DNA of 64,000 nucleotides from Arcicella rigui (GTDB taxonomy: Bacteria > Bacteroidota > Bacteroidia > Cytophagales > Spirosomataceae): contig NZ_JAYFUM010000026.1 in assembly GCF_034929435.1 (NCBI RefSeq), forward strand, positions 1 to 64,000. Direction: 5' to 3'. Shown piece after piece: positions 9,470 through 16,583 of the stretch (within the stretch, counting starts at the first letter, position 1; the number at the start of each line of letters is the position of its first letter). The notes below the pieces were generated by a model. That model was not told the DNA's origin and searched no databases. It was given only the letters and a program-made list of their open reading frames with translations. Made by a program: the position numbers and the translations under genes.

Positions 9470-10150
9470 CTATTCTCCAAGATAAGGGTCTTTTATTTTC
9501 TTTTTGGCATAACTGATATGCTCAAATTTCACCTTACACATTTTACCGGTGGGCGACTGAGCCAAAAAGCCTACTTGTAGATTTTTGGTAGTATCAAATT
9601 GAAAATGTCTAACTAAAAACCATTTTTTACCATTCAATGAGTAGTAGAGTGTGATTACGTTGCCAGCTTTTGCTACTTTGTAAAATACTTTATTACTGTT
9701 GATTTCAACAGAATTACAGTCATCAGAAATATTTTTGGTAACTACGCTCACGACTCTTCTTGCTCCTGTATAATCTCGTTCAAAGCAAAATTTCACCCAG
9801 TTACGACTGTCTTGTTTCAAAACAATTGCTCCTCCATCCCATTTATTAGCAAAACTATGTTCAATAGAAGCAATAAGGACAAAATCTGGGTCGGCACTAA
9901 AAAGTAATTTAGGGGCATTATCTGTATTATAGGTAACGTTGGGGTCTCTGAACATATCCGTTTTTTCACCCGCAACAATCGTCAGTCCAGATTTATCCAT
10001 AAAAAATTCTTTGGGCTTATTTTCCCATTTCAATAAATGCGGAATCGACTCAATTTTTATATCACCATTTTGTTGTCCGAAACTATGTTCTACAAGCGTC
10101 AGCAAAAGTGAGCCAACTGAAAATACAATGAATAATACTCTGTGTAACAT
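9470..10150 (-). CDS. Secreted DUF1349 (concanavalin-like) domain protein
   Basis: DUF1349-family protein, a jelly-roll fold distantly related to lectin/glucanase domains. Members often act on or bind carbohydrates, but the activity of this one is unknown. The open frame extends to 10207, but the methionine at 10150 starts directly at a hydrophobic signal segment (MLHRVLFIVFSVGSLLL, ending FGQQ), so I use that start (226 residues). The family pattern is visible in the run of beta strands with PDFVLIASIEH, WDGGAIVLKQD, NWVKFCFERD and the late GFLAQSPTGK. It is a single gene with a terminator beyond its 3' end at 9348-9388. No partner gene is evident. Confidence 0.75.
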   Translation of the reverse strand: MLHRVLFIVFSVGSLLLTLVEHSFGQQNGDIKIESIPHLLKWENKPKEFFMDKSGLTIVAGEKTDMFRDPNVTYNTDNAPKLLFSADPDFVLIASIEHSFANKWDGGAIVLKQDSRNWVKFCFERDYTGARRVVSVVTKNISDDCNSVEINSNKVFYKVAKAGNVITLYYSLNGKKWFLVRHFQFDTTKNLQVGFLAQSPTGKMCKVKFEHISYAKKKIKDPYLGE

Positions 10151-10340
10151 TGAAAATAAATGATTTTGGTTGTTTAATTGAAACATTGACGATGTTTTAA
10201 CTTTCAATTTTCTCTATTGCAAGCTACTTAATTCTTAATTACAATACTCTCTCTTTATCCAGAAAAATACTTTTACCTTTTAATTAAGTAATCGTGCAAA
10301 ATTAAATTGGACTTTAAAATAAATACTATAACAATCTAAA

Positions 10341-10387
10341 ATTCAGTATTTTAATTCACAACTCGACACTCGCAATTCAGCACTCAT
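10341..10387. repeat. Interspersed word-family repeat (CACTCGCAATTCAGCACTC)
   Basis: A short run of the words AATTCACAACTCG, ACACTCGCAATTCAG and CACTCAT lies immediately next to the GNAT gene's 3' end. The same words recur at 44082-44117 and, inverted, at 59611-59644. It has no coding potential. Confidence 0.5.
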
Positions 10388-10389
10388 AC

Positions 10390-10893
10390 TTAAGCTATTC
10401 GCTTACCTAAAATTTTTAGTCCACATTCTTGTCCATCAAGTAAAGCTATGTTAGGTAAATTTGCCCACTCTTCAAACCCGAAATATTTGAAGAGTTTCAA
10501 GCTCGGTTCATTATGTGAAAAAATAAAACCAAGGATAGTCTTTACTCCAAAATTGGGTGCTTCGTCCAAAGAGTATTGAAGAATTTGCTTTCCCAATCCT
10601 TTTCCTCTTTGCGTTGGGTCTAAGTAAATACTTATTTCTACGGTAGCATCATAGGCAGGACGACCATAGAATGATTGAAAACTTACCCAGCCAATGATAT
10701 TTTTTGCGGTATCTTCTATTACCCAAAGCGGGCGATTGGTAGCATTGTGTTCATCAAACCATTTTTGTCTGCTTTCCACCGAAACTACTTCGGTATCGGC
10801 TGTGACCATCCTTGAAGCAACCGTAGAATTATAAATAGCAACAATTACTGCTAAGTCCGATTGATTGGCTATTCTAAATATCAAATCTGCCAT
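10390..10893 (-). CDS. GNAT family N-acetyltransferase, phosphinothricin acetyltransferase-like
   Basis: A 167-residue single-domain acetyltransferase that would transfer an acetyl group from acetyl-CoA to an amine. The order of elements fits the Pat/Bar branch: an N-terminal strand with IYNSTVAS, EVVSVESRQKWFDEH, the WVSFQSFYGRPAYDATVEISIY stretch (about 69-90), then the acetyl-CoA pyrophosphate loop Q95-RGKGLG-101, and a final KYFGFEEW motif. Family members modify herbicide-like amines or amino acids such as methionine sulfoximine, but the substrate here is not determined. It is monocistronic, with a hairpin upstream at 10921-10948. Confidence 0.82.
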   Translation of the reverse strand: MADLIFRIANQSDLAVIVAIYNSTVASRMVTADTEVVSVESRQKWFDEHNATNRPLWVIEDTAKNIIGWVSFQSFYGRPAYDATVEISIYLDPTQRGKGLGKQILQYSLDEAPNFGVKTILGFIFSHNEPSLKLFKYFGFEEWANLPNIALLDGQECGLKILGKRIA

Positions 10894-10920
10894 AAACTAT
10901 AATATATAATAATGTTAAAA

Positions 10921-10948
10921 TGCCCAAAAACATGTCAGTTTTTGGGCA
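10921..10948 (-). terminator. Terminator-like hairpin
   Basis: TGCCCAAAAAC / GTTTTTGGGCA forms an 11-bp perfect stem with a 6-base loop. Read on the minus strand it is followed by ATTTT. It lies about 190 bases beyond the orphan gene at 11140 and just before the GNAT gene. Confidence 0.55.
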
Positions 10949-11139
10949 AATAAGGTTTATCAACATGAATATTCAAATTTATTAAAATAATAGCCAATTA
11001 TAAAAAAGTATAAGCGGAGGATAAACCAATCACCCCTACTTGTCGTAGTGTTTCACTAAGCAGTATGTTTTGAGATTTTAATAAGTCTGATTAAATTACA
11101 GACTGACGTGTGATTGGCTACTTTTCCATTTTTTTTCTC

Positions 11140-11454
11140 TCAGCCCGGTATAGTGGGTACTTCAATTTTAAGATTTCCTGTTCCTTTTGCAAAGGTAATA
11201 TTCAAATAGAGCTTTCTTTCCTTTGTAGAAGTTGAATTCATATACTCAGCTTGCTCAAGACCTATTACTTTACTCAATTCTTTATACAATTTGTCAATTT
11301 TTAATTCTTCAATTTCAATTGCCATACTTAAAGAAATATCTGAAAAAAGATGGAAGTCAACAATGTCTCCGTATTTCGAAACTGTATTCTGAATTTTATT
11401 AATGGCAATATGTCTTTCATCATCACTAAATCCTGCCCAAAAGATATTCTTCAT
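11140..11454 (-). CDS. Hypothetical protein, 104 residues
   Basis: I do not recognise this family. The protein is short, soluble and has no signal peptide or membrane segment. It has an alternating strand/helix pattern: an N-terminal FWAGFSDDERHIAINKIQ, a central hydrophobic strand DIVDFHLFSDISLSMAIEI, an acidic/lysine helix, and a C-terminal strand pair ending in IEVPTIPG. That pattern suggests a small alpha/beta sandwich. The start at 11454 gives MKNIFWAG with no better alternative. The gene is flanked by attC-like and hairpin sequences (11560-11760) shared in style with its upstream neighbour, which hints that the two arrived as cassette-like units. Confidence is in the ORF being real, not in a function. 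Confidence 0.6.
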   Translation of the reverse strand: MKNIFWAGFSDDERHIAINKIQNTVSKYGDIVDFHLFSDISLSMAIEIEELKIDKLYKELSKVIGLEQAEYMNSTSTKERKLYLNITFAKGTGNLKIEVPTIPG

Positions 11455-11587
11455 TATGTTAATCGTAATTTATTATTTGCTAATGGTCTTTTATGCTTAA
11501 TACTAAATACAAGTATATTTTAGATTAGCCAATGGTATTATACACCTCAAAACGTATTTGAGCGTTATGCTCTTTATTGTTTTTGGG

Positions 11588-11653
11588 TCTTAGGAGAACC
11601 TAAGAGCAGTTGATTTGTTCCTAAAGCTAAATTGTCAGTGGAGACACTGACAA
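11588..11653. repeat. Two adjacent short palindromes
   Basis: TCTTAGG-AGAA-CCTAAGA (11588-11605) and TTGTCAGTG-GAGA-CACTGACAA (11632-11653) are two perfect hairpins with 4-base loops, 26 bases apart. They resemble REP-type palindromes rather than terminators, since neither has a T-run. Confidence 0.6.
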
Positions 11654-11654
11654 C

Positions 11655-11755
11655 GGCAATAACACAAATGCCCAATTTATTATTAAAGTTCATCAGAAGC
11701 ACAAAGCTTCAAGTTTGCACATCTGCCCGCATGACGCAAAACCCATGTTATGCCT
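11655..11755 (-). other. Possible attC-like recombination site
   Basis: GGCAATAACA (about 11655-11664) and TGTTATGCC (about 11743-11751) are inverted core-like words about 100 bases apart. The intervening AT-rich sequence contains further GCCC/GGGC pairing. The spacing and the RYYYAAC/GTTRRRY-like ends are reminiscent of integron attC sites, although the cores do not match the consensus exactly. No integrase gene is in the window. This is an inference. Confidence 0.3.
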
Positions 11756-11772
11756 CGTTATTTTTTCTATCG

Positions 11773-12504
11773 TCATTGAATTTTCAGTCTTAAATAATAG
11801 AAGTCACTTGGATTGGGTTGCCCCCTTTTATTCATATACTTGTCAACAGCAGCAACTTTTAAGATTATAGAATTGTCCGTTTCCCAAACAAAGTCCTCTG
11901 GTACCCAAATTTGCTGGTCAAGTTCAATATGCTTTGATAAAGAAATCGGTTCTACTTGATTATTTGGGTTTCTGTCAATACGCCAAACTTGAATGCCATT
12001 TGGAACTCCTTCAAGTCCATAAGTCATAGATAAATTGGCTATAAACTTGTCTGTCGGTGAAATTGTTGGCGAACTCCAAGTTACCGTTTGTCTTCCTGTT
12101 CTTTTGTCTATAAGATAATATTCAGAGTGTTCCCAAAAACTGCCACCAACAATATAAAACCCTATTTTTTCAAATTGTCCAACGTAATTATATTCCCTAA
12201 CTTCAGAGTCATCTGTGTTTAACAAAGTGTCTCTAAATGTTACAAATGGCTTCCACTTTTCGTCAACTGGTAATTTGATTTCTCTGTTTACTTTTCTAAA
12301 AGTTGTCGTGTCGTATAGCGTTTTATCTACGAATGACCTTTTTGCTTTATTAAAGTCGTCTGCCGTTGCTTTTGTAATGGAAAAAGTCTGCAAACTGTCA
12401 CTATATGTTGTATTGCTTTCAGTCAAATTACTATCAGCAGATTGCGAATTTTGTCCGCAAGTAACAAGTAAAAAGGTCAATATGATTGTTAGTTGTCGTG
12501 TCAT
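11773..12504 (-). CDS. Putative lipoprotein, 243 residues, unknown function
   Basis: Not recognised. The N-terminus MTRQLTIILTFLLVTCG is a lipoprotein signal peptide with a lipobox ending in C16. The next ~20 residues are polar and serine/threonine rich, a typical tether. The mature part is mostly beta and soluble, with YNYVGQFEKIGFYIVGGSFWEHSEYYLIDKR-type strands (split here by turns) and QIWVPEDFVWETDNSIILKV, a layout seen in small surface or periplasmic binding proteins. It is bracketed by an inverted repeat upstream (12528-12574) and an attC-like sequence downstream, and stands alone as a transcription unit. Confidence 0.65.
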   Translation of the reverse strand: MTRQLTIILTFLLVTCGQNSQSADSNLTESNTTYSDSLQTFSITKATADDFNKAKRSFVDKTLYDTTTFRKVNREIKLPVDEKWKPFVTFRDTLLNTDDSEVREYNYVGQFEKIGFYIVGGSFWEHSEYYLIDKRTGRQTVTWSSPTISPTDKFIANLSMTYGLEGVPNGIQVWRIDRNPNNQVEPISLSKHIELDQQIWVPEDFVWETDNSIILKVAAVDKYMNKRGQPNPSDFYYLRLKIQ

Positions 12505-12527
12505 TTTATAATGAGGCGTAACGAGTG

Positions 12528-12574
12528 TATAACCGCCATAATCCGATGTCTGTAAATACCTTATGACGGTTATA
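12528..12574 (-). other. Inverted repeat upstream of lipoprotein gene (attC-like arm)
   Basis: TATAACCGCCATAA (12528-12541) and TTATGACGGTTATA (12561-12574) pair over 14 bases with one mismatch and a 19-base loop. Core-like GTTATAC and ATATAAC words sit at the outer ends. It may be a regulatory palindrome or part of a cassette recombination site. A related word, AGGCGTAACGAG, lies between it and the start codon, and its near-inverse GTTATGCCTCGTTA lies beyond the gene. Confidence 0.4.
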
Positions 12575-12993
12575 TAGCATGTATCAGAACCCGTTTAGTG
12601 TTTATAATATTTAATTTTATTGCATTAAAACTAAATATTTATTTATAAAAATCAAATTTACATAAATGACTATTTATTTAGTCAAAACCTTATTTATGAT
12701 GTGCATATACATTTTTATCGTCTTTAAATTATGGTATATTCTAAAAGACTTTGTCTTAAAAACTTAATAATCAAAGGTTTGTCTATTACTGGTCTTAATA
12801 GCTTTAATAGTTGCCAGAAAACACCCTCTTTAACTAATTGATATTGCCCTCTAATATTTGTATTTTGGGGTCTTTGTCAAGCTTTTTAATTAAGCTGACT
12901 TTATTTAATTTTCTTATAATTGTTTAGATTTTGTGTAGAAATAATCTTTTGCAATACCTTAAAACCAATTAACGAACTCTAATACTTTTCAAA
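12575..12993. other. AT-rich gene-free stretch
   Basis: No credible ORF, RNA gene or strong hairpin was seen in these ~420 very AT-rich bases. They lead into the periodic array at 12994. Confidence 0.5.
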
Positions 12994-13243
12994 TTCTCTA
13001 TAAGACCACTTTGAATAAACTATAATATTTTCTTACTATTCTATAAGACCGCTTTAGGTAAACTTTAATGCCTTCTTACTATTCTATAAGACCGCTTTGA
13101 GTAAACTATAATGCCTTCTTACCATTCTATAAGACCACTTTGAGTAAACTATAATGCTTTTTTACCATTTTATAAGACCGCTTTGGGTAAACTTTAATGC
13201 TTTTTTACTATTCTATAAGACCATTTTGGATAAACTATAAAAC
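12994..13243. repeat. Tandem repeat array, 43-nt period made of two ~21.5-nt halves
   Basis: Six units follow one another. Each has the form CTATAAGACCgCTTTgaGTAAA followed by CTaTAATGCCTTcTTACcaTT. Full units repeat every 43 bases with only scattered substitutions, and both halves begin with CTATAA, giving a 21-22-nt sub-period. There is no long ORF. The array ends just before the terminator of the orphan gene at 13353. Confidence 0.85.
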
Positions 13244-13294
13244 AATTATTTTGCTCTTTAGGTCTATTTAGAATGGTCTTGAACTATATAAAAT

Positions 13295-13327
13295 GAGCTA
13301 TCAAACAATTGCTTTGTTTGATAGCTC
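13295..13327 (-). terminator. Terminator of the 13353 gene
   Basis: A perfect 14-bp stem GAGCTATCAAACAA / TTGTTTGATAGCTC with a 5-base loop. Read on the minus strand it is followed by ATTTT. It lies 26 bases beyond the stop codon at 13353. Confidence 0.75.
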
Positions 13328-13352
13328 GGTCTTTGTTAAGTCTCTAATTCAA

Positions 13353-13826
13353 TCAAGGTTTAGGCTTTTTCCCTCTTGGTTTTGATTGTCCAGCATAAAA
13401 TTGTGCTATTCTCTTTAATACTTCCGTTACCGAACCATCCATTTTTTCAGCGGCTTTCAACAATCTATATACATCATCTGCCGCTTTCATGGCGTCTCCA
13501 CTGGCAGCTTCCATAGTATCATCTACTCTATTTAATAAATCAGCAAGTTTAATTCTGATTGTCCATAGTTGATTAATTAAATCAACATCTTTTACAAATT
13601 CAGGGGTATCAAATTCGAGTGTAAGCTTAGTTGGATACTGTTTTGCCGATTCCAAACAACAGTTTACGTAATCGATACTCTTAGGCCCCATTTTTCGTTT
13701 GGGTCTTTCAGCGTCAGACAGGCTAATCAAAAAAGGCATTTTGCTTTTTACTTCATCAAGTAAAGCGAGGGCTGCGGTTTTATCTGCTTCAGGCAAAACG
13801 GCAGAAATTTTGTTTGAATTACTCAT
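13353..13826 (-). CDS. Hypothetical protein, 157 residues
   Basis: Family not recognised. It is a soluble, largely helical protein without a signal peptide. Features are an N-terminal DKTAALALLDEVKSKM helix, a conserved-looking basic patch ERPKRKMGPKSIDYV (about 40-54), a long helix pair with LWTIRIKLADLLNRVDD and DAMKAADDVYRLLKAAEKM, and a very basic tail ending RGKKPKP. The basic patch and tail would suit nucleic-acid contact, but nothing proves it. It stands alone between the 43-nt repeat array with terminator and the terminator of the sigma operon. Its closeness to the array (about 110 bases from its 3' end) is noted without claiming a link. Confidence 0.65.
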   Translation of the reverse strand: MSNSNKISAVLPEADKTAALALLDEVKSKMPFLISLSDAERPKRKMGPKSIDYVNCCLESAKQYPTKLTLEFDTPEFVKDVDLINQLWTIRIKLADLLNRVDDTMEAASGDAMKAADDVYRLLKAAEKMDGSVTEVLKRIAQFYAGQSKPRGKKPKP

Positions 13827-13951
13827 GTTACTGTAGATTTATGAATTTAAAATAGATTATAATAAGCTTTTCTAAAATAGGTAGCCTTGTATTATTGGTG
13901 TTGATAATCAGTTGCTTACTAAATACTTAGCTAATACAAACATATAAAAAA

Positions 13952-14007
13952 ATGTGATAATTTCTAATTATTTTGCTTTCATTTCAAAAAATTAGAAATT
14001 ATCACAT
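13952..14007 (-). terminator. Terminator of the sigma/Spy-like operon
   Basis: A perfect 17-bp stem (13952-13968 with 13991-14007; core GTGATAATTTCTAAT) encloses a 22-base loop. A run of A on its left reads as a T-run on the minus strand. Confidence 0.75.
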
Positions 14008-14053
14008 CTGTATATGCTTACTAAAGCTTAAAAAAGGATAATACAAAATCATT

Positions 14054-14554
14054 TTAAAACCGTGGTGGCGGTGGTGGTGCTTGTGGGTCTCCGCCTATGC
14101 CTTGTAGTGGTCTTGGAGGATGATTTTGTGGTGACATTCTTTCTAATACTTGGTCAATCAATTTATCTAACAATACTTTTTGTTCGGCTGTACAAATGCT
14201 ATTGCGTACTTTTCTAAAATGATTGAGTGTTACCATTTCTTTTTCTATCGCCAATTTAGCCAATTGTTCAGTCAAAGCTTTTTCCTTTGCTGTGTCGGCA
14301 GGTACGGCAATTAACTGAAAAAAAGCTTGTTTAGCCTCTTTAGTTTGCTCGTTAATTTCCTGAATACGCTTCCGATGTTCACCTATCAAAACGTCATATT
14401 GTTTACTTTGCTCTGCTGTAAACTTTAAGTTTTGTTCTACGAACTTTGTTAGTTCTTGTCCGCCCGAATGCGGTGGTTTACCAAACCAGACAATTCCTAA
14501 TAAAACGATATTCATCACTGCCAGAATACCGATAATCCATCCATATTTTTTCAT
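14054..14554 (-). CDS. Spy/CpxP-like periplasmic membrane-anchored protein
   Basis: A 166-residue protein with one N-terminal membrane anchor (about 6-25, IIGILAVMNIVLLGIVWF) and a long helical periplasmic domain. The helical region shows the LTxEQ-type pattern of the Spy/CpxP/heavy-metal-sensor family (FTAEQSKQYDVLIGEH near 50 and a CTAEQKVLLDKLI repeat near 120). The tail is proline rich (PQAPPPPPRF). Family members sense or chaperone unfolded envelope proteins. It is the last gene of a three-gene minus-strand operon behind an ECF sigma factor and a small membrane protein, so it is probably a target or modulator of that sigma. The gap to the upstream gene is 2 bases. Confidence 0.7.
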   Translation of the reverse strand: MKKYGWIIGILAVMNIVLLGIVWFGKPPHSGGQELTKFVEQNLKFTAEQSKQYDVLIGEHRKRIQEINEQTKEAKQAFFQLIAVPADTAKEKALTEQLAKLAIEKEMVTLNHFRKVRNSICTAEQKVLLDKLIDQVLERMSPQNHPPRPLQGIGGDPQAPPPPPRF

Positions 14555-14556
14555 GC

Positions 14557-14859
14557 TTAATATACATTTTGTGTAGGCATAATACCCACAGATACGCCAA
14601 ATTCTTCCATACTCAAAGTACTTGTTGAATCATCTTTAAAAAACATTTTTGAAATAGTGAAAATATTTAAACCAACAATTAGCATACAGGTAGCCACCTT
14701 TGCCCAAGTCCATTGCCAAACTTCGGTAGTTATCGAATTTTCATTTTGTTGGGCTATTCTATTTTTGATTTTAGCAAATAAAAATGGATTAGCTGGTACT
14801 TCTCTGAGTCCGTCTAAGCTATCCATTGTTTTTCGGATTTCGTCTTCAATATTTTTCAT
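14557..14859 (-). CDS. Small membrane protein, probable anti-sigma factor
   Basis: A 100-residue protein with a cytoplasmic N-terminal helix (MDSLDGLREVPANPFLFAKI, cut here at 20 residues), a single membrane segment at about 52-72 (WAKVATCMLIVGLNIFTI), and a ~25-residue periplasmic tail. It overlaps the 3' end of the ECF sigma gene by 14 bases, a typical sigma/anti-sigma arrangement with translational coupling. No zinc-binding HxxxCxxC motif is present, so it is not a ZAS-type anti-sigma. The role is inferred from position and topology. Confidence 0.65.
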   Translation of the reverse strand: MKNIEDEIRKTMDSLDGLREVPANPFLFAKIKNRIAQQNENSITTEVWQWTWAKVATCMLIVGLNIFTISKMFFKDDSTSTLSMEEFGVSVGIMPTQNVY

Positions 14860-15418
14860 AATAACTTCTTAATTTCTTTTGTAAATTTTGTTTTGCTCTA
14901 AAAATCAATGATTCAACCGATGAAACACTCAGTTCCATTACTTCGGCAATTTCCTGATAACTCAGACCATCCACTTTGTGTAAAGTAAAAGCTACTCTTT
15001 GTCGTTCAGGCAATTCTTCCATTTTTTCAAAAAGCAAAGAAGCACGTTCTTTATTTTCTAATAAAACGCCGGGATGTTCAAAAACCGTTGCCGCAGGCGA
15101 ATGAATTTGTTCTTCCATGCCAAAAATAGAAAGTAAAAAACCAAAACGCTTTTGTCGCTTTTGCTTTCTGAGGAAATCCAAAGATTTATTCACAGCGATT
15201 CTATACAAATAAGTACCCACTTTTGCCTCAGCCCTAAATGAGGCAATGGATTGATATATTTCTATAAAAACCTCCTGAGTAATATCTTCGGCTTCTTCGG
15301 TATTCCGCAGAAAACCCAGACAAGTATTGAATACTTTGTCTTGATACTTTTCTACTAAATAACGAAAGGCCAACTCATCGGCATTTTTTAACCTTTCAAA
15401 CAGTTCTGTTTCTTTCAT
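14846..15418 (-). CDS. ECF RNA polymerase sigma factor
   Basis: A 190-residue sigma-70 family protein with only regions 2 and 4. Region 2 contains RYLVEKYQDKVFNTCLGFL and the EDITQEVFIEIY core-binding helix (residues about 18-53). Region 4 contains LPERQRVAFTLHK, then GLSYQEIAEVM and SVSSVESLIFRAKQNLQKKL, the helix-turn-helix for -35 recognition (about 133-183). It is the first gene of an operon with the membrane anti-sigma and the Spy-like protein, which points to an envelope-stress-type regulon. The ATG at 15418 starts directly before the conserved ELFERLKN helix. Confidence 0.88.
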   Translation of the reverse strand: MKETELFERLKNADELAFRYLVEKYQDKVFNTCLGFLRNTEEAEDITQEVFIEIYQSIASFRAEAKVGTYLYRIAVNKSLDFLRKQKRQKRFGFLLSIFGMEEQIHSPAATVFEHPGVLLENKERASLLFEKMEELPERQRVAFTLHKVDGLSYQEIAEVMELSVSSVESLIFRAKQNLQKKLRSYYEKY

Positions 15419-15589
15419 TTAGGGCAATTGAATCATTCGTTCTTTAGATGTTATCGTTGCGAAAAAACTTGCGTTGAAAGTATATTTTTTTTGATAAAGA
15501 TTAAATCAATTTTGTAAATTCCCAAAAACTATGACTTCAACCCTCATTCCTTCAGCTAATTTTATGAAATATTTTAACTATTTTTTGCC

Positions 15590-15666
15590 CTCGTTGGAGT
15601 TATCTCCAACGAGACGAGCGTCAGCAACAAACCAACCTTCCCCTCGTTAAAATTTTATCCAACGAG
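15590..15666. repeat. REP-type palindromes left of the RAYT gene
   Basis: CTCGTTGGAG-TTAT-CTCCAACGAG (15590-15613) is a perfect hairpin followed by ACGAGCGTCAGCAAC. A decayed second copy, CTCGTT...AACGAG (15643-15666), is followed by a near-copy of the same tail. The mirror-image module lies on the other side of the transposase gene. The bases before it (15419-15589) hold the sigma-gene promoter region; nothing else was seen there. Confidence 0.8.
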
Positions 15667-15713
15667 ACAAGTATCAGCAACAAATCAAATTTTAATACTA
15701 CAAACTTAATCCT

Positions 15714-16235
15714 ATGAATCATCACTATATACAGTTTTTTACAGCCACAATTTTATGGTGGAAGCCTTTACTCAAACCTGATAAGTATAAGCAAATTATT
15801 ATTGATAGTTTGAAATTCTTGGTTGAAAATAAGCGAGTAAAAGTATATGGCTTTGTGGTTATGCCAAATCATATTCACATAGTCTGGAAAATCAATGAAA
15901 ACTATTTATTAAAAGATGTACAACGAGATTTTTTGAAATACACAGCTCAACAAATCAAATTTGATTTAATAAAGAATCATCCTGCTGTTTTATCCCATTT
16001 TGAAGTAAATCTAATAGACCGACAATACCAGTTTTGGGAAAGGAATCCATTGAGTATAGACTTATACTCAAGAAAAGTCATTGAACAAAAGCTATCCTAT
16101 ATTCATGCTAATCCATTAAAAGGAAAGTGGCTACTGGCAAGTAGTCCTGATAAGTATTGGTTCTCATCTTATCGTTTCTATGAAATGAATATTGATGATT
16201 TTGGATTCTTAACTCATTATCTTGAGGATAGTTAA
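15714..16235 (+). CDS. REP-associated tyrosine transposase (RAYT, IS200-like Y1)
   Basis: A 173-residue Y1 transposase of the REP-associated type. The HUH motif is H53-I-H55 inside VVMPNHIHIVW, and the catalytic tyrosine is probably Y129 in KLSYIHANPLKGKW. Both are diagnostic for the TnpA_REP family, which nicks single-stranded DNA at REP hairpins. Both catalytic elements are intact and the frame is uninterrupted, so the gene may be active. It is flanked by inverted copies of a CTCGTTGGAG palindrome (15590-15613 and 16258-16281) and by degenerate copies. There is no accessory TnpB. The ATG at 15714 gives MNHHYIQFFT, close to the usual RAYT start. Confidence 0.88.
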   Translation: MNHHYIQFFTATILWWKPLLKPDKYKQIIIDSLKFLVENKRVKVYGFVVMPNHIHIVWKINENYLLKDVQRDFLKYTAQQIKFDLIKNHPAVLSHFEVNLIDRQYQFWERNPLSIDLYSRKVIEQKLSYIHANPLKGKWLLASSPDKYWFSSYRFYEMNIDDFGFLTHYLEDS

Positions 16236-16242
16236 TTGGCGA

Positions 16243-16370
16243 GTTGCTGACGCACGTCTCGTTGGAGATAACTCCAACGAGGGCGGAAAAGCCAGAGGTA
16301 TTTTTTGACAAAATTATTTATTTCAATTTGCTACCAATATTTTACCCACGTTGGAGATAACTTTAACGAG
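16243..16370. repeat. REP-type palindromes right of the RAYT gene
   Basis: GTTGCTGACGC (16243-16253) followed by the perfect hairpin CTCGTTGGAG-ATAA-CTCCAACGAG (16258-16281) is the mirror image of the left module. A diverged third copy, CGTTGGAG-ATAA-CTTTAACG, lies at 16349-16370. The whole arrangement is an inverted REP pair around the transposase gene. Confidence 0.8.
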
Positions 16371-16377
16371 GACGGTT

Positions 16378-16520
16378 AGTTCCGTTAGGAACGGTATATC
16401 GGTAGCATAATCTTGTATCCCCCTCTCCAGCCCCATCGGGGCGAAATATGTCGCCCCGATGGGGCTGGGAATAAACAAACAATATTCTTCTGCTACCAAG
16501 ATTTTGTTCCTAACGGAACT
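16378..16520. repeat. MITE-like nested palindrome element
   Basis: The outer inverted repeat AGTTCCGTTAGGAAC / GTTCCTAACGGAACT (16378-16392 and 16506-16520) is perfect. Inside are GGTAGCATAATCTTG (16401-16415) and its partial inverse TGCTACCAAGAT (16491-16502). At the centre is a perfect 18-bp hairpin (16427-16444 with 16451-16468, core CCAGCCCCATCGGGGCGA). This GC-rich core contrasts with the AT-rich surroundings. A second partial copy of the TGCTACCAATATTTT word lies at 16330. No ORF is supported inside. Confidence 0.85.
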
Positions 16521-16583
16521 TTTAGCCCTCGTTAGTTTCTCTCTAATATATGAAAAACGCCAACAAGGGCAAAGAGCAGAAAT

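Noticed and set aside
10150..10207. Upstream in-frame start of the DUF1349 protein
   Set aside because: The extra 19 residues precede a good signal peptide that begins at the downstream methionine.
12994..13243. Possible CRISPR or tandem-guide array
   Set aside because: The whole 43-nt unit is conserved, leaving no variable guide-like slots, and no effector gene is recognisable nearby.
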